Below, in pieces: positions 36,681-45,272 of a stretch of 50,026 nt of DNA. Position 1 is the first letter of the stretch. The number at the start of each line of letters is the position of its first letter. Source of the DNA: Alphaproteobacteria bacterium (GTDB taxonomy: Bacteria > Bacteroidota > Bacteroidia > Chitinophagales > Chitinophagaceae); contig JASGCT010000012.1 of assembly GCA_030053915.1 (NCBI GenBank), positions 1 to 50,026 on the forward strand, given 5' to 3'. The notes under the pieces were generated by a model. The model was not told the DNA's origin. It saw nothing but the letters and a program-made list of their open reading frames with translations, and did no database searches. The position numbers and the translations under genes were made by a program.

Positions 36681-37860
36681 CAGTACCAATGCAATGAAAC
36701 GTATAGGAATATGGGGTTCAACAGGTTCCATAGGTAAACAAACCTTAGAAATTATTGAATCGCACCCAGATTTATTTTGTGTAGAAGTATTAATAGCCAA
36801 CGACAATGTGGAATTATTAACCGAACAAGTCATTCGCTATAAACCACACTATGTTGCTATTAATAACCTTAAATTACTACCCTTACTTCAATCTAATTTA
36901 CGCGGTAAAACTTGTGTTATTTTGGGTGGCAGACAAGATATTATCGACTTGGCAGCCGCACCAGACTACGATTTTATGGTAGCTGCAATGGTTGGCATTA
37001 GTGGCTTAGAACCTGTAATTAGAGCCATTGAACACGGTAAAACTATTGGATTAGCTAATAAAGAAACCTTGGTAGTTGCCGGTGAAATTATTACCAGTTT
37101 AGCCTTAAAACACCAAGCAACGCTTATTCCAATTGATAGCGAACATAATGCTATCTTTCAATGCTTACAAGGCGAAAACCCTTCAAATTTATCTAAAATA
37201 TACCTCACTGCAAGCGGCGGTCCGTTCTTAGGGAAAAAAACAGGCTATTTAGAAAGCGTTAAAGCCCTACACGCACTGCGTAACCCTAATTGGACTATGG
37301 GCAAAAAAGTTACCATCGACTCTGCCACGCTTATGAATAAAGGCTTAGAACTTATAGAAGCCAAATGGCTTTTTAATGTAACCCCACAACAATTAGAAGT
37401 AGTTATTCATAAACAAAGTATTGTACATAGTATGGTTGAATTTGAAGATGGAAGCATTAAAGCCCAACTTAGCTTACCCGATATGCGATTCCCTATCCAA
37501 TACGCCCTATCCAACCCTAATCGAATACCCAATTTTTTTCCTAGACTCAATTGGAAAAACATGAAATCATTAGATTTTGAAGAACCAGATACCAAAACAT
37601 TTAGAAATTTAGAACTTGCCCAATGGGCTTTAAAACATGGCGGAAATTTACCTTGTATTCTAAACGCCGCCAATGAAATTGTTGTAAATGCTTATTTAGA
37701 AGACCGTATTGGCTTTATTGATATGATGGATATTATTGAAAAAACACTTTTAAATATTCAGTTCGACCCGCATCCAAATTTAGAAAAATATTTTGAAACC
37801 GACAAAATTTCTCGTACCTTTGCAGAATCACAAATCAAAAACGTACGTGTTAAATATTAA
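36673..37860 (+). CDS. dxr: 1-deoxy-D-xylulose 5-phosphate reductoisomerase
   Basis: The 395-residue enzyme makes 2-C-methyl-D-erythritol 4-phosphate from DXP with NADPH, the first committed step of the MEP isoprenoid pathway. GSTGSIGKQTLE at 15-26 binds NADPH, GLANKETLVVAGE follows near 130, and PIDSEHNAIFQ near 154-165 and MNKGLELIEAKWLF near 220 carry the metal and substrate residues. The ATG at 36673 overlaps the previous gene by 8 bases; an ATG seven codons in (36694) gives the more usual MKRIGIWGSTGSIG start. Confidence 0.95.
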   Translation: MSNSTNAMKRIGIWGSTGSIGKQTLEIIESHPDLFCVEVLIANDNVELLTEQVIRYKPHYVAINNLKLLPLLQSNLRGKTCVILGGRQDIIDLAAAPDYDFMVAAMVGISGLEPVIRAIEHGKTIGLANKETLVVAGEIITSLALKHQATLIPIDSEHNAIFQCLQGENPSNLSKIYLTASGGPFLGKKTGYLESVKALHALRNPNWTMGKKVTIDSATLMNKGLELIEAKWLFNVTPQQLEVVIHKQSIVHSMVEFEDGSIKAQLSLPDMRFPIQYALSNPNRIPNFFPRLNWKNMKSLDFEEPDTKTFRNLELAQWALKHGGNLPCILNAANEIVVNAYLEDRIGFIDMMDIIEKTLLNIQFDPHPNLEKYFETDKISRTFAESQIKNVRVKY

Positions 37861-37890
37861 AAACTTAAAATCATCACTTAATTCTTATAT

Positions 37891-39237
37891 ATGCTATTAG
37901 TAGATTATGTTAGCTTACTTTCCAAAACAGGACAATTTATCTTATGTATTTCAATTTTAGTTGTGCTCCATGAATTTGGACATTTTTTGCCAGCGAAAAT
38001 TTTTAAATGTCGGGTAGAAAAATTTTATTTGTTTTTTAACCCTTGGCGTAGTTTATTCAAGAAAAAAATTGGAGAAACAGAATACGGAATTGGCTGGCTC
38101 CCTTTTGGGGGCTATGTAAAAATTAGCGGCATGATTGACGAAAGCCTAGACAAATCCTACCAAAATCAAGATATACAACCTTACGAATTTAGAGCTAAAC
38201 CAGCTTGGCAAAGGCTCATTATTATGATCGGCGGTGTTACGGTTAATGTCATATTAGCCATAATAATTTTTATACTACTTAATTATAACTATGGTAAAAA
38301 TTATATAAGTAATCAAGACCTCACAGATGGTTATAGTGCTACGCCCAATGCTGTTTTTTTGGGATTAAAACAAGGCGATAAAATACAATCCATTAACAAT
38401 ATCATCCCATCCGACTTTACCGAGATAGAACAATCTTTAAGAACCAACCCCAACTCAAAATTAGTTATTTTAAGAAAAAATCAAACCGCCGTTTTAAATA
38501 TAACCCAATCTCAAATTAACCAGTTACCACAACCAGACGAAATAATACTTAATCCAAGTATCCCAATGATAATCGACTCGGTTACACCCAAAGCTAAATT
38601 TGGTTTAAACTCATACAAATTACAAAAAGGCGACCGCATTATTGGCTTAAACAAAATAAACATTGACGATGAATATGCTTTTGCAACGAACCTTCCAAAA
38701 TTTAAAAATCAATTCAACCAACTAACCATCATCAGAAACAATCACGACACCTTATTATTATCAGTTTTTACAGATGAATTTGGAAAATTAAATATTTTCA
38801 AAAAAGCTGAAGCCCAGTTTTTTAATATTAGAAATCAGAACTATAGTTTCTTTGAATCTTGTAAATATGGCGTTATAGATGGGCAAGAAACCTTAGCCAA
38901 TCAAATCAATGGATTTAAAGATATATTTTCTGGCAAACGAAGCGCTAAAGAATCCTTAGGAAGTGTCATTTCTATCGGCAACTTATTCCCAACTTCTTTA
39001 GATTGGAAACGATTTTGGGTATTAACAGCGGTTTTGTCTTTAGTCTTAGCATTTATTAATATATTACCTATTCCCGCTTTAGATGGCGGACATGCATTAT
39101 TTATTTTATTTGAAATGATTTCCGGTAAAAAACCATCTGATAAATTTTTAGAAAATGCCCAAATTGTTGGGTTTGTGTTATTATTAGCCCTTATGGCTTA
39201 TGCCTTGGGTTTAGATTTTTGGCGTTTATTTCAATAA
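37891..39237 (+). CDS. rseP: RseP family site-2 zinc metalloprotease
   Basis: The 448-residue intramembrane protease has HEFGH at 27-31 (zinc ligands and catalytic Glu28) in the first membrane segment, PDZ-like regions at about 130-310, and NILPIPALDGGH near 385 carrying the third zinc ligand. It should cleave membrane-bound anti-sigma factors and remnant signal peptides. The dxr-rseP pairing is common in bacteria. It follows dxr by 30 bases without a visible promoter. Confidence 0.93.
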   Translation: MLLVDYVSLLSKTGQFILCISILVVLHEFGHFLPAKIFKCRVEKFYLFFNPWRSLFKKKIGETEYGIGWLPFGGYVKISGMIDESLDKSYQNQDIQPYEFRAKPAWQRLIIMIGGVTVNVILAIIIFILLNYNYGKNYISNQDLTDGYSATPNAVFLGLKQGDKIQSINNIIPSDFTEIEQSLRTNPNSKLVILRKNQTAVLNITQSQINQLPQPDEIILNPSIPMIIDSVTPKAKFGLNSYKLQKGDRIIGLNKINIDDEYAFATNLPKFKNQFNQLTIIRNNHDTLLLSVFTDEFGKLNIFKKAEAQFFNIRNQNYSFFESCKYGVIDGQETLANQINGFKDIFSGKRSAKESLGSVISIGNLFPTSLDWKRFWVLTAVLSLVLAFINILPIPALDGGHALFILFEMISGKKPSDKFLENAQIVGFVLLLALMAYALGLDFWRLFQ

Positions 39238-39244
39238 CCATACT

Positions 39245-39358
39245 TATAATACCATTGCGATTTATAAAATAATTAATTATAGGCTCAAAACATAAAATTA
39301 AAAATAAGGTTACGCCAACATAATTGACGACGATTATATAATTACAATTGGTATAATA
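39245..39358. mobile_element. MITE-like element or palindromic relic
   Basis: TATAATACCA at 39245-39254 and the complement of 39349-39358 (TATTATACCA) form imperfect terminal inverted repeats, continuing as TTGCGATTTATAAAAT against ATTGTAATTATATAAT with a few mismatches, over about 114 bases. There is no coding capacity and no clear flanking target duplication. The end motif TATAATACCA also occurs alone near 49760-49769 on the minus strand. A small non-autonomous element or relic is possible; chance in AT-rich DNA is not excluded. Confidence 0.35.
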
Positions 39359-39482
39359 GCTTTCTTTAAAAGATACCCTTTACATGTATTTATATGTAAA
39401 CATCTCTCAAAAATAACATAAAACCCATGTAATCATTTTATTAAAATCTCCTTTTTTTTAATAAATATTACTTTTAAATTTG

Positions 39483-39490
39483 TATATTTG
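39483..39490 (+). promoter_or_regulatory. Bacteroidota -7 promoter element
   Basis: TATATTTG is a full TAnnTTTG match, 12 bases before the ATG at 39503. It overlaps a possible TTG start at 39488, which argues for the ATG. Confidence 0.6.
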
Positions 39491-39502
39491 CAAAAAATAT
39501 TT

Positions 39503-40594
39503 ATGGGTTTTACAAAATATATTGCTGTTGATTTTAAAATTTTTGTATTATTTTTAACCGCATTAATTATTTGTGTTTCTATCACTCCAATTTTAATAAA
39601 AGTTTTAAAAAGATTTAATTTAACAGACGACCCTGAATGGCGTAAAATTCACAAATCAAAAACACCAACTATGGGAGGCATCGGCTTTATTTTCGCCTCT
39701 TTTATAAGTATTTTAATCTGGGTGGGCTGGAAAGATTTAGCCGAAATTAGAGAGGTGTTTTTAGCAACATTTTGTATGATTTTAGTAGGTATTCGTGACG
39801 ATTCTGTTAATTTAAGACCCCTCTATAAATTATTCGTTCAAATTTTTGCCGCAGAACTTGTAATTAATACTGAAAAATTAAATGTCTTTTCTTTTATAAA
39901 TATAAACGACCCTTCAATATTTTTAATTATTTTGTTTCATATTGCAACCTTAATTTTTATTATTGGATTAACAAACGCCTCTAATTTAATTGACGGCATA
40001 GACGGTTTAGCAGGTACTTATATTTGTTTTGTATTTTCTTTTTTAGGTTTTTGGTTTTTATTGAACAATTTTTTTACCTACGCCCTATGTTTATTTGCAT
40101 TTACAGGTGGCGTTGTTGGCTTTTTAGTTTATAATTGGCAACCAGCTAAAATTTTTATGGGCGACACGGGTTCCTTACCATTAGGATTTATTCTTAGTAT
40201 AGCAATTTTGTTTTTTGTGCAACATAATCTTTTACTTCCTGAGAGTATATGGTATAAGTTTAATAATAATTTATCTATTTTAATTGCTGTTATTTATTTG
40301 CCAGCTTTAGATACATTTAGAGTTATGTTTAAAAGAATTGTGAATAGTAAATCCCCATTTTTAGCTGATAAAAATCATTTACACCATATTTTAGTTCGCG
40401 TTGGATTCAGCCATAAACAATCAACCATAACGCTTGTATTATTAAACTTTGTTGTATTATTAGTTGTAGTGTTATTAAAAAACCAAAATGAATGGTATTC
40501 TATATTATTTTTAGCGCTGATAAGTGTTTTTATAATATATTTTATTAGTAATAAATTTTTATTAAAACGTATCGTTAATTCTTTAAATTCTTAA
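39503..40594 (+). CDS. WecA/TagO-like undecaprenyl-phosphate sugar-1-phosphate transferase
   Basis: The 363-residue membrane protein has about 10-11 hydrophobic segments and the polyprenyl-phosphate sugar-1-phosphate transferase motifs: LTDDPEWRKIHKSKTPTMGG, GIRDDSVNLRP, NASNLIDGIDGLAG, MGDTGSLPLGF and KNHLHHIL. It transfers a sugar-1-phosphate (GlcNAc-1-P in WecA) from a UDP-sugar to undecaprenyl phosphate. It could supply the lipid-linked starter for the polysaccharide locus, which has no initiating transferase of its own in the window. MraY is less likely, as there are no neighbouring cell-wall genes. Confidence 0.87.
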   Translation: MGFTKYIAVDFKIFVLFLTALIICVSITPILIKVLKRFNLTDDPEWRKIHKSKTPTMGGIGFIFASFISILIWVGWKDLAEIREVFLATFCMILVGIRDDSVNLRPLYKLFVQIFAAELVINTEKLNVFSFININDPSIFLIILFHIATLIFIIGLTNASNLIDGIDGLAGTYICFVFSFLGFWFLLNNFFTYALCLFAFTGGVVGFLVYNWQPAKIFMGDTGSLPLGFILSIAILFFVQHNLLLPESIWYKFNNNLSILIAVIYLPALDTFRVMFKRIVNSKSPFLADKNHLHHILVRVGFSHKQSTITLVLLNFVVLLVVVLLKNQNEWYSILFLALISVFIIYFISNKFLLKRIVNSLNS

Positions 40595-40665
40595 TGAATT
40601 GCATTTAGGGTATTTAAGACTAATTTCACAATACAGAAAAATGAAGTCATAAGCCAGTTCTTATT

Positions 40666-40768
40666 ATTTTTAAATTAAAACTCTTTTCTCCCCAACTGTT
40701 AGAGGTATTTACCGATCCTCCTTATGGGATTTTTAAATTAAAACTCTTTTCTCCCCAACTGTTAGAGG
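40666..40768. repeat. two exact 40-base direct repeats 63 bases apart
   Basis: Bases 40666-40705 and 40729-40768 are identical by eye, separated by 23 unique bases. The shared unit contains CTCTTTTCTCCCCAAC followed by TGTTAGAGG. On the minus strand CTCTAACAG and AAAAGAGTTTT could form a weak terminator-like stem. Only two copies and no cas genes are present, and the 23-base gap is short for a spacer, so a CRISPR is not called. Origin is unknown. Confidence 0.75.
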
Positions 40769-40800
40769 GCTCTTTGCAAAAACACAACATTCATTTTTAA

Positions 40801-40830
40801 TTATACAAAAAAATTAATTTATTTGTATAA
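40801..40830. terminator. AT-rich hairpin between convergent genes
   Basis: TTATACAAA (40801-40809) pairs with TTTGTATAA (40822-40830) around a 12-base loop. The stem has little GC and no T-run follows, so it is at best a weak terminator. Confidence 0.35.
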
Positions 40831-40896
40831 AGTATATAATTAAATGTTAAGTATTTGATATTTAATAATATAAATTCTTTAGCTAAAAATTGTGTC

Positions 40897-41928
40897 CTAC
40901 TTCGTAAATGTAACTACCATATAACCATTATTGGGATTTATCACATATTTAAAAGCACCTGGCCTGGTTTGTACTGATTCCGGGTTTGCCCCATTATAGT
41001 CCGCTGTATATACCACATCATTAAAAACATTTGGGTGTGCATAACTTGATCCACCGCCACCACCAGATAAAAAGCCGCCGCCGCCGCCATAGTAGCCACC
41101 GCCACCACCACCGCCACTGCCAAAAAACCCTTCACCGCCAATTCCAAGTTTACCAGTAAGTGGGATTTTATTTAAAGTACCTCCTAAACCACCTGTAGTT
41201 TGTGTGCCGCCCGTTACACCAGGATATGTAATTTTACCGAAATCATCTTTATTAATTGCATCACCGCCAACTAAGCCGCCGCCTGCACCTCCATTGCCCC
41301 TTGCGCCAACCGTATAACCAGGGATATGAACAAAACTTTCGCCCCCGCCACTTGCCGCCACAAGAATCCTTTGTGATAGATCGGCTTGATTAATTCTAAT
41401 GTCGGTTGCACCGCCGCCGCCGCCGCCATTATTAAGTATATCATTATTATATGGTGTACCACCACCACCACCATTATAACCACCTTTGAAGGTATAAAGG
41501 CCTGCATTTTCACCTGCACCACCAATAGTAATTGTAAAACCATTTCCTGCAGTAGGACTTACATATGTTGATGCTTGAACTCTTGCGCCACCTGCACTTC
41601 GCTGCGAATAAAAAATTCCATAAGCAGGGGTATAACTTGCACCACCACCTGCACCAACCGCATCGATATACATTCTTGTTGCGCCCAAAGGCACTTTAAG
41701 ATAAACCGGATACCCAGTATATTTAATAGTTGCAGTTTCAGAATTAGACCCATCGGCAAATGGTACATCTATTATTGGTAATTCCGAAAATGTAGATAAT
41801 TCCCCATCAAAATCCTCTGCGTTTTTAGTACAACTAATCAATATAAACAAGGCTACCAACATCATAATATACCTATTACTTTTAGATAGATCAATCCTTT
41901 GCAAAACTTGACTTTTAATAAATTTCAT
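40897..41928 (-). CDS. glycine-rich surface lipoprotein (ALK-type glycine-rich domain-like)
   Basis: The 343-residue protein has a long basic N-region, a hydrophobic segment and LISC, with the lipid-attached Cys near residue 33. A beta-rich start (LKVPLGATRMYIDAVGAGGG) is followed by many Gly runs: YNGGGGG, GGGGGGATDIRI, RILVAASGGG, GSGGGGGGGYY and SGGGGGSSY. This order resembles the glycine-rich domain first described in ALK/LTK receptors and present in bacterial surface proteins. I set the start at ATG 41928, because the ATG at 41946 falls in the -7 element. Probable outer-membrane-anchored structural or adhesive protein. Function is unknown. Confidence 0.75.
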   Translation of the reverse strand: MKFIKSQVLQRIDLSKSNRYIMMLVALFILISCTKNAEDFDGELSTFSELPIIDVPFADGSNSETATIKYTGYPVYLKVPLGATRMYIDAVGAGGGASYTPAYGIFYSQRSAGGARVQASTYVSPTAGNGFTITIGGAGENAGLYTFKGGYNGGGGGTPYNNDILNNGGGGGGATDIRINQADLSQRILVAASGGGESFVHIPGYTVGARGNGGAGGGLVGGDAINKDDFGKITYPGVTGGTQTTGGLGGTLNKIPLTGKLGIGGEGFFGSGGGGGGGYYGGGGGFLSGGGGGSSYAHPNVFNDVVYTADYNGANPESVQTRPGAFKYVINPNNGYMVVTFTK

Positions 41929-41943
41929 AATAATAAATTTCAA

Positions 41944-41951
41944 CAAAGATA
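41944..41951 (-). promoter_or_regulatory. Bacteroidota -7 promoter element
   Basis: The minus strand reads TATCTTTG, a full TAnnTTTG match, 15 bases before the ATG at 41928 of the glycine-rich lipoprotein gene. Confidence 0.62.
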
Positions 41952-42073
41952 TAACTTTTTTTTATAAAAAAATAATTTTAACATTTTTTATCAATATATC
42001 TAAGTTTCTTCCTTGTTTATAAACCCAAAATCAACTTTATTAAAAAAAATTTGGCTATTTTCTAAAAAAGCCT

Positions 42074-42081
42074 TAACTTTG
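42074..42081 (+). promoter_or_regulatory. rpsU: Bacteroidota promoter of rpsU
   Basis: TAACTTTG is a full -7 match. A TTTGG sequence ending near 42054 lies about 20 bases upstream and fits the -33 element. The rpsU start is 21 bases downstream. Confidence 0.65.
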
Positions 42082-42102
42082 CCAAAATTTTAAAATTATT
42101 CT

Positions 42103-42300
42103 ATGCTAATTATTGATTCAAAAGACTGCGAAAATATCGACAAAGCACTTAAAAAGTACAAAAAAAAGTACGAAAAAAGTCGCGTTTTACTCCAATTACG
42201 TGCTAAGCAATCATTTATAAAAAAATCTGTACGTCGCCGACTAGAAGTACTTGGTGCTGTGTATCGCCAACAAATTCAATGCGGTAAAATTGAAATCTAA
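42103..42300 (+). CDS. rpsU: 30S ribosomal protein S21
   Basis: The 65-residue basic protein has the S21 pattern, with a KALKKYKKKYEKSRVLLQLR core and a C-terminal VRRRLE segment. It binds the 30S subunit near the anti-Shine-Dalgarno region of 16S rRNA. Length is normal for Bacteroidota. It overlaps the start of the recombinase gene by about 11 bases; rpsU next to xerC is common in this phylum. Confidence 0.93.
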   Translation: MLIIDSKDCENIDKALKKYKKKYEKSRVLLQLRAKQSFIKKSVRRRLEVLGAVYRQQIQCGKIEI

Positions 42301-43186
42301 AAATCAGCCACTAGCCGATTTATTTCTCGAATATCTTCAAAAAGAAAAAAGATACTCCCAACATACCCTTATTGCTTATTCTAACGATTTAAAACAATGT
42401 TACGAATTCTTAGATTCTGAATATCAAATTACTGATATCCAAGAACTTAGTTTGCCAATTATACGAACTTGGCTCGCTCAAATGATGGCTCGTAACATGG
42501 AACCAAAATCCATACATCGCAAACTTTCAAGTCTGAGAGCTTATATAAAATTTCTTCTTAAAAGAAAATATATTTCTAGCAACCCCATCTTAGGTATTAA
42601 AATGCCCAAAATAAAAAAACGACTCCCAAGTTTTATTGAAGAAGAAAAAATACTTTGGCTTTTAGAAACCCTAAAACATAATCCTGAACATCAATCCAAT
42701 ATACAAGCCTATTTTATTATAAAATTATTTTATTTAACTGGAATTCGTTTATCAGAACTTATTCATCTTAAAATAGACCAGATCGACTTTTATCAACCCC
42801 ATATTAAAGTTCTTGGTAAAGGAAATAAAGAACGGATAATACCCATTTCAACGCAATTTGCACAAGAATTACAACACTATTTAGAAACTCAAAAAACAGC
42901 CCATAATAAAACATATTTATTTGAAAATGACCTGAATGCGCCTCTTTCGCCTCGGGCTGTATATGCTATTGTAAATGCACATCTACAAGGTGTTACCACG
43001 ATCTTACAAAAAAGTCCTCACGTACTTCGTCATAGTTTTGCAACCCACCTTTTAAATGGCGGCGCCGAACTCAACGCAGTAAAAGACATTTTAGGCCATA
43101 GCAGCTTGGCGGCAACTCAAGTTTATACCCATAATACTATAGAACGCTTAAAAGACGTTTATAAACAAGCCCATCCACACGGCTAA
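42290..43186 (+). CDS. xerC: XerC/XerD-type tyrosine recombinase
   Basis: The 298-residue recombinase has the N-terminal SAM-like core-binding domain and the full catalytic set: R153 in TGIRLSEL, K177 in LGKGNKE, H244-x-x-R247 in HVLRHSFATHLL, H270 in LGHSS and nucleophile Y279 in VYTHNT. It should resolve chromosome dimers at a dif site. There is no ATG; I prefer the TTG at 42290, which overlaps the rpsU stop and gives the usual length. A TTG at 42251 adds 13 residues. Context marks it as the housekeeping Xer, not a phage integrase. Confidence 0.92.
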   Translation: MKSKNQPLADLFLEYLQKEKRYSQHTLIAYSNDLKQCYEFLDSEYQITDIQELSLPIIRTWLAQMMARNMEPKSIHRKLSSLRAYIKFLLKRKYISSNPILGIKMPKIKKRLPSFIEEEKILWLLETLKHNPEHQSNIQAYFIIKLFYLTGIRLSELIHLKIDQIDFYQPHIKVLGKGNKERIIPISTQFAQELQHYLETQKTAHNKTYLFENDLNAPLSPRAVYAIVNAHLQGVTTILQKSPHVLRHSFATHLLNGGAELNAVKDILGHSSLAATQVYTHNTIERLKDVYKQAHPHG

Positions 43187-43241
43187 GGGTTTGATTTTTC
43201 AATAAAATAAAAATTTTTTAAAATATTATTTAAAATTTTAC

Positions 43242-43249
43242 TATATTTG
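43242..43249 (+). promoter_or_regulatory. gapA: Bacteroidota promoter of gapA
   Basis: TATATTTG is a full -7 match, 30 bases before the gapA start. It may also drive nuoABC and pyrG, because no other full -7 match is seen between these genes. Confidence 0.6.
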
Positions 43250-43279
43250 CATCTTATTAAACGAAATAAAATTTAAACT

Positions 43280-44287
43280 ATGAAAAAGATACATGTTGCC
43301 ATTAATGGCTTTGGCAGAATTGGCAGGTTAGTGTTTAGACAATTATTTGAAATGCCCAATATGCATATTGTGGGAATTAATGATTTAACAGATCCAAAAA
43401 CCTTAGCGCATCTTTTAAAATACGATAGCACACAGGGACGTTTAAACAAAGAGGTTACGTCTTCTCAAGATGCAATTATTGTGGACGGTAACATCATTAA
43501 AATTCATGCTCAAAAAGATCCTTCTCAAATTAATTGGGGCACCGAGGTAGATGTTCTTATTGAGTCCACAGGTTTTTTTGCCGACAAAACAAAAGCAGAA
43601 GCCCATTTAAAAACAGGCGTAAAAAAAGTTGTTATTTCAGCTCCAGCAACTGGCGATTTAAAAACGGTTGTATTTAATGTGAATCATCACATTTTAGATG
43701 GCTCTGAAACCATTATTTCTTGTGCCTCCTGCACTACCAATTGTTTAGCCCCGATGGCTCAGGTTTTACATCGTGAATTTAAAATTTTAACAGGTTCCAT
43801 GACAACCATTCACGCCTATACCAACGACCAAAATACTTTAGATGCACCCCATGCCAAAGGCGATTTAAGACGCGCTCGTGCGGCGGCTGCTAATATTGTT
43901 CCTAATAGTACCGGTGCTGCAAAAGCGATAGGTTTAGTTTTACCAGAACTTAAAGGCGTTTTAGATGGTGGGGCGCAACGGGTTCCAACAATCGCCGGTT
44001 CATTAACAGAATTAGTTACTATTTTAGATAAAAAAGTTACGGTTGAAGAAGTTAATGCCGCCATGAAAAAAGCCTCTAACGAAAGTTATGGCTATACTGA
44101 AGATGAAATTACAAGTACCGATGTGATAGGCATGCACTTTGGTTCGTTATTCGATGCTACACAAACTAAAGTGATAAGTGCTCATGATAAGCAACTTGTT
44201 AAAACCGTAAGTTGGTATGATAACGAAATGAGTTATGTAAGCCAATTAGTGCGTACCTTAGCTTATATGGCAACATTAAATTCTTAA
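43280..44287 (+). CDS. gapA: glyceraldehyde-3-phosphate dehydrogenase
   Basis: The 335-residue enzyme has the NAD-binding NGFGRIGR at 9-16, D35 pointing to NAD rather than NADP, the catalytic C151 in [12 protein letters not shown], and WYDNEMSY near the C terminus. It converts glyceraldehyde 3-phosphate to 1,3-bisphosphoglycerate in glycolysis. Length is normal. The nuoA start is 9 bases downstream, so NADH-producing and NADH-using genes appear to share a transcript. Confidence 0.96.
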   Translation: MKKIHVAINGFGRIGRLVFRQLFEMPNMHIVGINDLTDPKTLAHLLKYDSTQGRLNKEVTSSQDAIIVDGNIIKIHAQKDPSQINWGTEVDVLIESTGFFADKTKAEAHLKTGVKKVVISAPATGDLKTVVFNVNHHILDGSETIISCASCTTNCLAPMAQVLHREFKILTGSMTTIHAYTNDQNTLDAPHAKGDLRRARAAAANIVPNSTGAAKAIGLVLPELKGVLDGGAQRVPTIAGSLTELVTILDKKVTVEEVNAAMKKASNESYGYTEDEITSTDVIGMHFGSLFDATQTKVISAHDKQLVKTVSWYDNEMSYVSQLVRTLAYMATLNS

Positions 44288-44296
44288 TTTTAATTT

Positions 44297-44677
44297 ATGC
44301 AACAAAACGTTGCCCAATCGGCTACCAATTATTTACCCATATTGCTTTTAATTATTTGTGTATTTGCCTTTGTTGGAGCGATGATTTTTATCTCCTCTAT
44401 ATTAGGTCCAAAACGAAATACAGCCGATAAACTTAAACCATTTACCAGTGGCATACCAACACACGGAGACGCACGCGAACAAATGCCAGTTAAATTTTTT
44501 TTGATAGCCATATTATTTGTTTTATTTGATGTTGAAGTGGTATTTTTTTATCCTTATGCTGTAAATTTTAAAATGTTAGGTTGGTTTGGCTTTATCGAAG
44601 TTCTTATTTTTGTAGCTATCTTTTTAGTTGGTTATTTTTATATTATTAAAAACAAAGCCATAGAATGGCAAGATTAA
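44297..44677 (+). CDS. nuoA: NADH-quinone oxidoreductase subunit A
   Basis: The 126-residue membrane protein has three hydrophobic segments (about 14-34, 68-88 and 92-115) and the NuoA core KPFTSGIPTHGDA then VKFFLIAILFVLFDVEVVFF, with the conserved acidic FDVE inside segment two. It is part of the membrane arm of complex I. It is 9 bases after gapA and 6 bases before nuoB. Confidence 0.94.
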   Translation: MQQNVAQSATNYLPILLLIICVFAFVGAMIFISSILGPKRNTADKLKPFTSGIPTHGDAREQMPVKFFLIAILFVLFDVEVVFFYPYAVNFKMLGWFGFIEVLIFVAIFLVGYFYIIKNKAIEWQD

Positions 44678-44683
44678 TTTTTT

Positions 44684-45271
44684 ATGCGTCCCGTACAATT
44701 TAACATACATCCCAAAGCACCTGAAATACAAAGTGCCATTACCTATACCTCTGCACCAGATGGTTTACCAGGCGAAGGGTTTTTTGCTACACAACTTAAC
44801 AAAGTAGTTGGCTTAGCTCGTAAAAATTCTTTATGGCCTATGCCTTTTGCCACGTCTTGTTGCGGGATAGAATTTATGGCAACCATGGCAAGTCATTACG
44901 ATTTAGCTCGTTTTGGTGCTGAACGCGTTGGATTTTCACCTCGTCAGTGCGATTTATTAATGGTACTTGGAACCATTTCTAAAAAAATGGGACCTGTATT
45001 AAAAGAAGTGTATTTACAGATGGCCGAGCCGCGTTGGGTTATGGCAATTGGGGCTTGTGCTTCTAGCGGTGGTATTTTTGATACTTACAGCGTTTTGCAA
45101 GGTATCGACCAAATTATTCCAGTAGATGTTTATGTACCAGGTTGTCCGCCTCGTCCTGAAGCCATGATTGACGGCTTTATGAAAATACAAGAACTGGTTG
45201 GTCAAGAAGATCTGCGGCGCCGAAATTCTGATCAATATAAAGAACTTTTAAATAGCTATCAAATTCAATAA
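44684..45271 (+). CDS. nuoB: NADH-quinone oxidoreductase subunit B
   Basis: The 195-residue subunit carries the N2 [4Fe-4S] cluster. Ligands are C59 and C60 in TSCCGIEF, C125 in GACASSGG and C154 in PGCPPRPE. It sits at the junction of the peripheral and membrane arms, where electrons pass to quinone. It is followed after one base by nuoC. Confidence 0.96.
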   Translation: MRPVQFNIHPKAPEIQSAITYTSAPDGLPGEGFFATQLNKVVGLARKNSLWPMPFATSCCGIEFMATMASHYDLARFGAERVGFSPRQCDLLMVLGTISKKMGPVLKEVYLQMAEPRWVMAIGACASSGGIFDTYSVLQGIDQIIPVDVYVPGCPPRPEAMIDGFMKIQELVGQEDLRRRNSDQYKELLNSYQIQ

Positions 45272-45272
45272 T

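Larger units (their letters stand above)
40595..40896. other. intergenic region with repeats
   Basis: This 302-base gap between convergent genes has no recognisable gene. It holds a 40-base direct repeat (40666-40768) and an AT-rich hairpin (40801-40830). Confidence 0.6.

Noticed and set aside
39488..39502. TTG start for the WecA-like gene
   Set aside because: It lies within the -7 promoter element; the ATG at 39503 gives a normal N terminus.
40666..40768. Two-repeat CRISPR array
   Set aside because: Only two repeats, a 23-base gap that is short for a spacer, and no cas genes nearby.
40941..41781. Several ORFs in other frames of the glycine-rich gene
   Set aside because: They arise from GGN-rich codons read in other frames or strands; they lack signal peptides and sensible composition.
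41929..41946. Longer start of the glycine-rich lipoprotein
   Set aside because: The ATG at 41946 overlaps the -7 element, so it would not be in the mRNA.
42251..42289. Longer TTG start of xerC
   Set aside because: It adds 13 residues inside rpsU with no homology to Xer N termini; the TTG at 42290 gives the usual length.
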